A stretch of 18,824 bases of DNA, from assembly GCA_020025175.1 (NCBI GenBank), contig JAHHSM010000027.1, positions 1-18,824 of the forward strand, written 5' to 3'. This stretch comes from Oscillospiraceae bacterium (GTDB lineage Bacteria > Bacillota > Clostridia > Oscillospirales > Oscillospiraceae). Every line of letters begins with the position of its first letter. Within the stretch, counting starts at the first letter, position 1. The notes under the pieces were generated by a model. That model saw only the letters and a list, made by a program, of their open reading frames with translations. It was not told the origin of the DNA and made no database searches. Made by a program: the position numbers and the translations under genes. Below are positions 14,554 to 18,824 of the stretch, in pieces.

Positions 14554-14593
14554 GAGCCACCTTTGCTGCGCAACAGCAAGGGTGGCCTCTTTT
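14554..14593 (+). terminator. Intrinsic terminator after the aldehyde dehydrogenase gene
   Basis: GAGCCACCTTTGCTG (14554-14568) pairs with CAGCAAGGGTGGCCTC (14574-14589) with one small offset, followed by TTTT. A weaker imperfect stem (GATCGGATGC at 14453-14462 with GCATCC...GATC at 14479-14490) lies just after the stop codon. Between them I see only AT-rich sequence. Confidence 0.8.
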
Positions 14594-14631
14594 AAGATAG
14601 AATTAGTCCTGAATTTTTATATGGGCAGATC

Positions 14632-14660
14632 ATGACTTGCAAAGAAATGCATTTTATGAT
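14632..14660 (+). promoter_or_regulatory. Putative promoter of the ZIP transporter gene
   Basis: ATGACT at 14632-14637, 17-base spacer, TATGAT at 14655-14660. The predicted transcription start, near 14667, falls at the edge of the palindrome at 14666-14685. The -35 box is only a fair match. Confidence 0.45.
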
Positions 14661-14665
14661 AATCT

Positions 14666-14685
14666 TTGTTAGTCATGACTAACAA
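14666..14685. promoter_or_regulatory. Perfect 20-bp palindromic operator upstream of the ZIP transporter
   Basis: TTGTTAGTCA followed directly by its reverse complement TGACTAACAA. TTAG...CTAA dyads of this kind are typical of DtxR/MntR/TroR-family metal-dependent repressors, and the gene downstream is a metal transporter. The dyad lies just after the putative -10 box, where a bound repressor would block initiation. Regulator identity is inferred. Confidence 0.65.
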
Positions 14686-14830
14686 TTTGAGTACAGCAGG
14701 AATGATTTAATTGTGCCAGCAGCTTTTATCTATCTGCCGGCATATGAAAAAAGGATATAAATTGTGTGGACATGCATAATAAAATGAGCCATTCAAACGA
14801 GTTTTAATCGATAATAAAGGAGGTTGGATT

Positions 14831-15613
14831 ATGGATATTTATACATGGTATGGTATTTTAATTCCTTTTTTAGGAACATCTCTTGGTGCAGCCTGTGTGT
14901 TTTTCATGAAAAAGGCTATGGGTCCTTTTGTGCAGCGTGCATTGACAGGATTTGCAGGAGGTGTGATGGTCGCGGCTTCAGTGTGGAGCCTTTTAATCCC
15001 AGCACTGGATCAGGCAGTGGATATGGGGAAATTTTCCTTTGTTCCGGCTGTGATTGGATTTTGGATCGGTGTTTTATTTTTGCTGCTATTGGATCATTTG
15101 ATTCCCCATATTCATCGAAATACAGGGCAAACTGAAGGACCGAAAACAAACCTGCAAAGAACGACTATGCTCGTACTTGCCGTCACGCTGCACAATATAC
15201 CGGAGGGCATGGCAGTCGGTGTCGTATATGCAGGCTATCTTGCAGGCGAGGCAGGCATTTCTGCCATGGGGTGTTTGGCATTGTCCATTGGCATTGCAAT
15301 CCAAAATTTTCCAGAAGGTGCAATCGTCTCTATGCCTTTGAGATATGAAGGCGTAAAAAAATCAAAATCGTTTATAGATGGTGTTTTGTCAGGTGTTGTC
15401 GAGCCAATCGCCGCAATTCTTACGATTTTAGCTGCAGATCTGGTTGTTCCTGCACTGCCTTATTTACTGAGCTTTGCTGCGGGAGCAATGATTTATGTTG
15501 TGGTAGAGGATTTAATTCCTGAAATGTCACAAGGAAAGCACTCTAATGTGGGAACAATCTTTTTTGCCATTGGCTTTAGTATCATGATGGTATTGGATGT
15601 GGCTTTACAATAA
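14831..15613 (+). CDS. ZIP-family divalent metal transporter (ZupT/GufA-like)
   Basis: 260 residues; AAAGGAGGT at 14816-14824 gives a strong start. About eight hydrophobic membrane segments are visible. Segment IV carries HNIPEGMAVG and segment V NFPEGAIV, the paired metal-binding motifs of ZIP transporters; VEDLIPE near the C-terminus is also conserved in the GufA/ZupT branch. A short hydrophilic loop with HLIPHIHRNTG lies between segments III and IV, as expected for the variable histidine loop. Role: uptake of zinc, iron or manganese across the cytoplasmic membrane. The upstream palindrome suggests metal-dependent repression. Substrate specificity cannot be told from sequence alone. It stands alone, convergent to the brnQ gene. 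Confidence 0.92.
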   Translation: MDIYTWYGILIPFLGTSLGAACVFFMKKAMGPFVQRALTGFAGGVMVAASVWSLLIPALDQAVDMGKFSFVPAVIGFWIGVLFLLLLDHLIPHIHRNTGQTEGPKTNLQRTTMLVLAVTLHNIPEGMAVGVVYAGYLAGEAGISAMGCLALSIGIAIQNFPEGAIVSMPLRYEGVKKSKSFIDGVLSGVVEPIAAILTILAADLVVPALPYLLSFAAGAMIYVVVEDLIPEMSQGKHSNVGTIFFAIGFSIMMVLDVALQ

Positions 15614-15716
15614 TCGTTATGTCTATTGATAAGTGATTCTATTAAACTCTGTTTTTATCAAAGCAGGTTTTAAGAAATCTATTGTACTTTGGCAGGAAAA
15701 TCAGCAATGAAAGCAA

Positions 15717-15759
15717 AAGAACACGCCTTTGGCAGATCAGGAGCTGAAGGCGTGTTCTT
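15717..15759 (-). terminator. Intrinsic terminator between convergent genes
   Basis: AAGAACACGCCTT (15717-15729) is the exact reverse complement of AAGGCGTGTTCTT (15747-15759). Read on the minus strand the stem is followed by a T-rich run (TTCTTTTGCTTT), so it mainly terminates brnQ; on the plus strand the tail is less T-rich, but it may also stop the ZIP transcript. Confidence 0.75.
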
Positions 15760-15843
15760 GAATTATATGGTAATTTGACGCAGCACAACATTCTCGGATT
15801 CAAATCACACTGCCTATGGACTGAACATAATCTGTAAACAAAA

Positions 15844-17154
15844 TCAGTTTTGAATCGGATGAATGGCATTTATGATATAACTGAGGAGAATCATGATCAG
15901 TGCAATGCAAACCCAGCCGAAACCAAGAGAGAAGAATGGCAGATGATGGGCAGCGGTACTCACTATTGTGGGGAGAATATGAATGCGATCAAGGGCATAA
16001 ATGATACTGATAACTGCTACACCGGTGATCGTAATGGGATAGATATATGCATTTGAAGCGATGTAGCGATGTACCAGACTTAAAAGAATCAGCATAATCG
16101 ATATGGGGTAGATCGCATCTAATATAGGACTGGAAATGCTGAGAATAGTGGTCAGACCCTGATTACAAATGATAAAAGAAAAAGTTACAATAAGCAGAAC
16201 CCATTTGCGATAGGAGACTTTTTCAAATAAGGTGGAGAAAAACTGTGAGATAGAGTTAATTAAACCTACACAGGTAGTGAGACAAGCGAGTGTGAAAATA
16301 GCGGCAAGAATCACAGCACCGAATTCGCCGAAGAGCTGAGCCACAATTTGACGCAAGGTCCAGGCACCATTTTCGCCAATGGAATAAATTCCGGAGGACA
16401 TGGCACCCATGTAAGTCAACATCAAATATACCAGTGACAAAATAGTACCTGCAAAAATGCCTGCACGAACGGTATAACGAACAACATCTTTTTCCTTTTC
16501 CAGACCAAAAGAGCGCAGTGTAGTTGCAATAACCAAACCAAAGTTTAAGGCAGCGATGGTATCCATTGTTTGATATCCTTCACAAAATCCCTTTAAAAGC
16601 GGTGCACCTTGATAAGCATGCTGAGGAGAGGCAATGGATGTTTCACCGTTTAATACAAAGCTAATAAATAGAAATACCAGTAAAATCAACAGAGAGGGTG
16701 TTAAAAAGCGCCCGATACGCTGGACCAGTTTGCCGGGGTTCAGACACAGCCATAGAGCAATGATAAAGAATACCAAAGAATAGAGCAGCATAAATAGTAC
16801 GCGGTTGGCATCTTCAGGCAGGTAAGGGGCAACAGCCATTTCAAAGGGTACAGATGCAGCCCTTGGAATTCCCAGACCGGGACCGATGGATAAATAAATT
16901 AGCACAGTAAAAATAAGTGAGAATTTGTGCCCTACACGGCTTGCGAGTTTGTCCAAACCATCGGACTGGGCGACTACAATAACACCTAAAATAGGAAGGA
17001 TAACAGCAGTAGCAAGAAAACCAATCATGGCAGGAATGGTATTGATACCAGCGTTTTGACCAAGAAATGGTGGAAAAATCAGATTTCCTGCACCAAAGAA
17101 AAGTGAAAATAGCATAAAGCTGATTAAGAGCATATTGCGCCGACTGAGTTTCAT
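15844..17154 (-). CDS. brnQ: BrnQ, branched-chain amino acid carrier protein
   Basis: 436 residues on the minus strand; AAGGGG lies about nine bases before the ATG. The N-terminus (MLFSLFFGAGNLIFPPFLGQNAG) is the signature first membrane segment of the LIVCS/BrnQ family, and about twelve hydrophobic segments follow, including GPGLGIPRAASVPFEMAVAPYL. Family role: cation-coupled uptake of leucine, isoleucine and valine at the cytoplasmic membrane. Length is normal for the family. It is monocistronic, with its own promoter (17185-17213) and terminator, and has no evident functional link to the BMC genes. Confidence 0.95.
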   Translation of the reverse strand: MKLSRRNMLLISFMLFSLFFGAGNLIFPPFLGQNAGINTIPAMIGFLATAVILPILGVIVVAQSDGLDKLASRVGHKFSLIFTVLIYLSIGPGLGIPRAASVPFEMAVAPYLPEDANRVLFMLLYSLVFFIIALWLCLNPGKLVQRIGRFLTPSLLILLVFLFISFVLNGETSIASPQHAYQGAPLLKGFCEGYQTMDTIAALNFGLVIATTLRSFGLEKEKDVVRYTVRAGIFAGTILSLVYLMLTYMGAMSSGIYSIGENGAWTLRQIVAQLFGEFGAVILAAIFTLACLTTCVGLINSISQFFSTLFEKVSYRKWVLLIVTFSFIICNQGLTTILSISSPILDAIYPISIMLILLSLVHRYIASNAYIYPITITGVAVISIIYALDRIHILPTIVSTAAHHLPFFSLGFGWVCIALIMILLSYIINAIHPIQN

Positions 17155-17184
17155 GTAGATTTCCCCTTTAACGAGATTCTTTTT

Positions 17185-17213
17185 ATTTTAGCACAAAATG
17201 TCTAAATTGTAAA
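17185..17213 (-). promoter_or_regulatory. Promoter of brnQ
   Basis: On the minus strand: TTTACA (17208-17213), 17-base spacer, TAAAAT (17185-17190), about 30 bases before the start codon. The flanking sequence is AT-rich with two TTTTACAATT copies, so the exact -35 is uncertain. Confidence 0.55.
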
Positions 17214-17325
17214 ATTGTAAAATAAAAATTAAGGAACACGGATGAAAGCCATAGGTTCAAATCTGTCTTGGTCTTTTCACAGTGTCATAGTCAATCTCTA
17301 TGTGGAAGTGTTAACAAACAGATAG

Positions 17326-17354
17326 TTGATTTTCAATAAAAGTGAGGGTACAAT
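17326..17354 (+). promoter_or_regulatory. Promoter of the DUF4298 gene
   Basis: TTGATT (17326-17331), 17-base spacer, TACAAT (17349-17354); the start codon is 33 bases further on behind AAAGGGG. Confidence 0.6.
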
Positions 17355-17387
17355 GAGTTTAATCCATAAGAAAGGGGTTTTGGATGC

Positions 17388-17693
17388 ATGGAGCAACTTG
17401 AAAGAATCGCATATATGGAACAAGCGCTTGATGACTGTGAGGCAAGCATCGCTACTATGCGGAGAGCACTTGAAGCATACCATGCTGTTCAAAATAAGAT
17501 AGAAGAGCTGTTTGCGTATTACAGCAGTGAGCAGTGGATGGAAGATTATGACGACAGTTGTGCCGGAAAGCTTCCTGATGATTTGAAATGTGGTGTTCTG
17601 TCACAGGATGCAGTACATTGCATGCTGGGGGAAAATAATGATTTGATGGTAGAATTAAAAAAATTGGTACAGGAATATTCTGCTGAAATATAA
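17388..17693 (+). CDS. DUF4298 family protein
   Basis: 101 residues; AAAGGGG at 17371-17377. The N-terminal half (MEQLERIAYMEQALDDCEASIATMRRALEAY) is a helical, probably coiled-coil segment, and the second half has YYSSEQWMEDYDDSCAGKLP followed by LKCGVLSQDAVHCMLGEN, the diagnostic stretch of DUF4298 proteins. The family is small, soluble and uncharacterised, widespread in Firmicutes. It has its own promoter and is 89 bases upstream of the lipoprotein gene. Function unknown. Confidence 0.85.
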   Translation: MEQLERIAYMEQALDDCEASIATMRRALEAYHAVQNKIEELFAYYSSEQWMEDYDDSCAGKLPDDLKCGVLSQDAVHCMLGENNDLMVELKKLVQEYSAEI

Positions 17694-17782
17694 AGATTAA
17701 TTTAGGGGTTTAGAGAGCATGCTATGGATAGATAAAGAAATGTATAGGAATGGCAGATAAACAGGAGGAACAGAAATTATTC

Positions 17783-18637
17783 ATGAAAAGAATCGCATTA
17801 CTACTGACATTGACCCTTTTTTGTGTGGGATGCAGCAATAATCAAATAGAGCAGCCGCCCCATAGTTCTGTAGATGAACAAGGTGCAATGTATTCAAATT
17901 TAGTGGATGAATCATCCCAAAAAGAGGTTGCAGATCTGCTAAAAAGCCGTGGGGTTACAAAAGAGCAAACAGATACGCTGCTTTCCTGGGTGGATGATTT
18001 TAATTCTCGTGTGACATCAGGACAGCTGCCGGAGGGATTCCGGGTGATGGAGAATCACGGGGTGAGCTATGCTGGCTTGATTGCTGCATGGAAAGAGTCA
18101 GAAAGCGGAGAGGTTTTGCCAGAAGCAAATTGTCGTCTTACCAGTTATCTGCTGATGAAGCATCTAATCCAAACAAATGGCAAGAAAGAAGATCAGGACA
18201 CTTTTTTAATGTTTGATATTGAAGCAATTGATACGTACGAGCCATTTTACCTTAGTAAAGAAGAAAGACGGAATTTTATTTCGCTTTTTAGCTGGGTGCC
18301 CGTAAATGAAACGAGTACTGTGGAGGAGCATATTGCAAATATCCAAACGGCATGGAAGGATAGAGAGATCCAAATAAACGGAGAGGGTATTTCTTTGGTT
18401 ACTGTTTATTTGCATTCATCCTTTGATGAAGTCCGCTTTGTAGGACATACAGGTGTTTTGCTAGAGGGTGAGGACGGATTGTTATTTGTTGAAAAGTATG
18501 GGCCAATATATCCGTTTCAGGCAACCAAGTTTTCCGATCGTGAAGAATTGAAGCAGTATTTGCTTGGCAGGGCGGATTTATACGGTGATGAAACTGAACT
18601 GGAACCGATCGTTATGGAAAACGATCAGTTGATTTAA
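17783..18637 (+). CDS. DUF4300 family lipoprotein
   Basis: 284 residues from ATG 17783, preceded by AGGAGGAA with a rather long 12-base spacing. A longer start at ATG 17750 would put an acidic stretch in front of the signal peptide, so I prefer 17783: MKRIALLLTLTLFCVGC is a lipoprotein signal with the predicted modified cysteine C17. A flexible polar segment follows, then the DUF4300 domain: YSNLVDESSQKEVADLL, NCRLTSYLLMK, LFSWVP, VGHTGVLLEGEDGLLFVEKYGPIYPFQATKF and the end IMENDQLI. Members I recall usually run on for a few more residues after MENDQL, so this one stops slightly early. Predicted to be anchored to the outer face of the membrane; function unknown. Confidence 0.82.
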   Translation: MKRIALLLTLTLFCVGCSNNQIEQPPHSSVDEQGAMYSNLVDESSQKEVADLLKSRGVTKEQTDTLLSWVDDFNSRVTSGQLPEGFRVMENHGVSYAGLIAAWKESESGEVLPEANCRLTSYLLMKHLIQTNGKKEDQDTFLMFDIEAIDTYEPFYLSKEERRNFISLFSWVPVNETSTVEEHIANIQTAWKDREIQINGEGISLVTVYLHSSFDEVRFVGHTGVLLEGEDGLLFVEKYGPIYPFQATKFSDREELKQYLLGRADLYGDETELEPIVMENDQLI

Positions 18638-18693
18638 AATGAGATTAAAAGCACTGCGGCAATATGCTTCTCCCGTAACTTCGGGTGTGCTGG

Positions 18694-18741
18694 AATCCCC
18701 GGCAAAGATTGCTTCGGCAATTTCTGCCGGGGTTCTTTTTT
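18694..18741 (+). terminator. Strong intrinsic terminator after the lipoprotein gene
   Basis: AATCCCCGGCA...ATTGC pairs with GCAAT...TGCCGGGGTT around a TTCG loop (18712-18715), followed by CTTTTTT ending at 18741. A small internal mismatch interrupts the stem. It closes the DUF4298-DUF4300 region. Confidence 0.85.
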
Positions 18742-18765
18742 GGTTAGCTTTAGCGTTACAACACC

Positions 18766-18782
18766 CCCCGGCTCTGCCGGGG
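18766..18782. repeat. Short GC-rich hairpin repeating the terminator arm
   Basis: CCCCGGC (18766-18772) and GCCGGGG (18776-18782) form a perfect 7-bp stem with a TCT loop. The same CCCCGGC/GCCGGGG words make the base of the terminator 30-70 bases upstream. No T-run follows. The remaining bases to 18824 are AT-rich and hold no gene I can support. Confidence 0.5.
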
Positions 18783-18824
18783 AGAATAAGAAAAATTATA
18801 TAGTGAAAACCTCCAAGTTATAAT

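Noticed and set aside
18639..18803. A 54-codon plus-strand ORF after the lipoprotein gene (MRLKALRQYASPV...).
   Set aside because: It has no ribosome binding site of its own and runs through the terminator stem and T-run; its reading appears to be a by-product of those structures.
18796..18824. A promoter at the end of the window (TATAAT at 18819-18824).
   Set aside because: The -10 word is perfect, but the -35 position reads TTATAT, and the downstream sequence that would show a gene is missing.

Overview
The window is a large piece of a bacterial microcompartment (BMC) metabolosome locus followed by unlinked housekeeping genes. Strong GGAGG-type ribosome binding sites, tight gene packing, TTGACA/TATAAT-like promoters and families typical of anaerobic Firmicutes (PduL, EutL, EutT-like, DUF4125, DUF4298, DUF4300) point to a clostridial, probably gut-associated anaerobe. 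Species cannot be named from this sequence.

Region 1 (1-10204, all +) is the BMC operon. In order: the 3' end of a EutM-type hexameric shell gene; a BMC-associated protein with a cargo-targeting-like N-terminus; a PduP-like CoA-acylating aldehyde dehydrogenase that lacks the usual targeting peptide; a 346-bp gap that looks like a decayed gene; PduS (flavin/Fe-S reductase); PduT (Fe-S trimeric shell protein); a EutE-like acylating aldehyde dehydrogenase with a C-terminal encapsulation peptide; PduL (phosphotransacylase); a small EutQ/DUF861-type cupin; EutL; EutS; a EutP/PduV GTPase; a divergent EutT-like protein; a EutM-type hexamer fused to an acidic linker and a Rho_N/SAP-like helical domain; and a plain EutM-type hexamer. 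Together this is the aldehyde-processing core: aldehyde + CoA + NAD+ to acyl-CoA, then acyl-phosphate, inside a shell whose PduT/PduS pair can move electrons across it. It mixes Pdu-type and Eut-type parts. No signature enzyme (diol dehydratase, ethanolamine ammonia-lyase or glycyl radical enzyme) and no pentameric vertex protein lies in the window, so the substrate cannot be read from it; they presumably lie upstream of base 1.

Region 2 (10205-11458) holds two hairpin-forming inverted repeats, then a small PAS-domain protein and a DUF4125 protein, both candidate accessory or regulatory genes of the BMC locus.

Region 3 (11459-14593) begins with a good sigma-A-type promoter, a roughly 85-nt leader containing an 11-residue mini-ORF and an intrinsic terminator, followed by an acyl-CoA:acetate-type CoA-transferase and an NAD(P)-dependent non-acylating aldehyde dehydrogenase, and closes with a terminator. 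These may extend BMC product metabolism, but the link is positional only.

Region 4 (14594-18824) is ordinary chromosome: a ZIP-family metal transporter behind a perfect 20-bp palindromic operator, a convergent BrnQ branched-chain amino acid carrier on the minus strand, a DUF4298 protein, a DUF4300 lipoprotein and a strong terminator.
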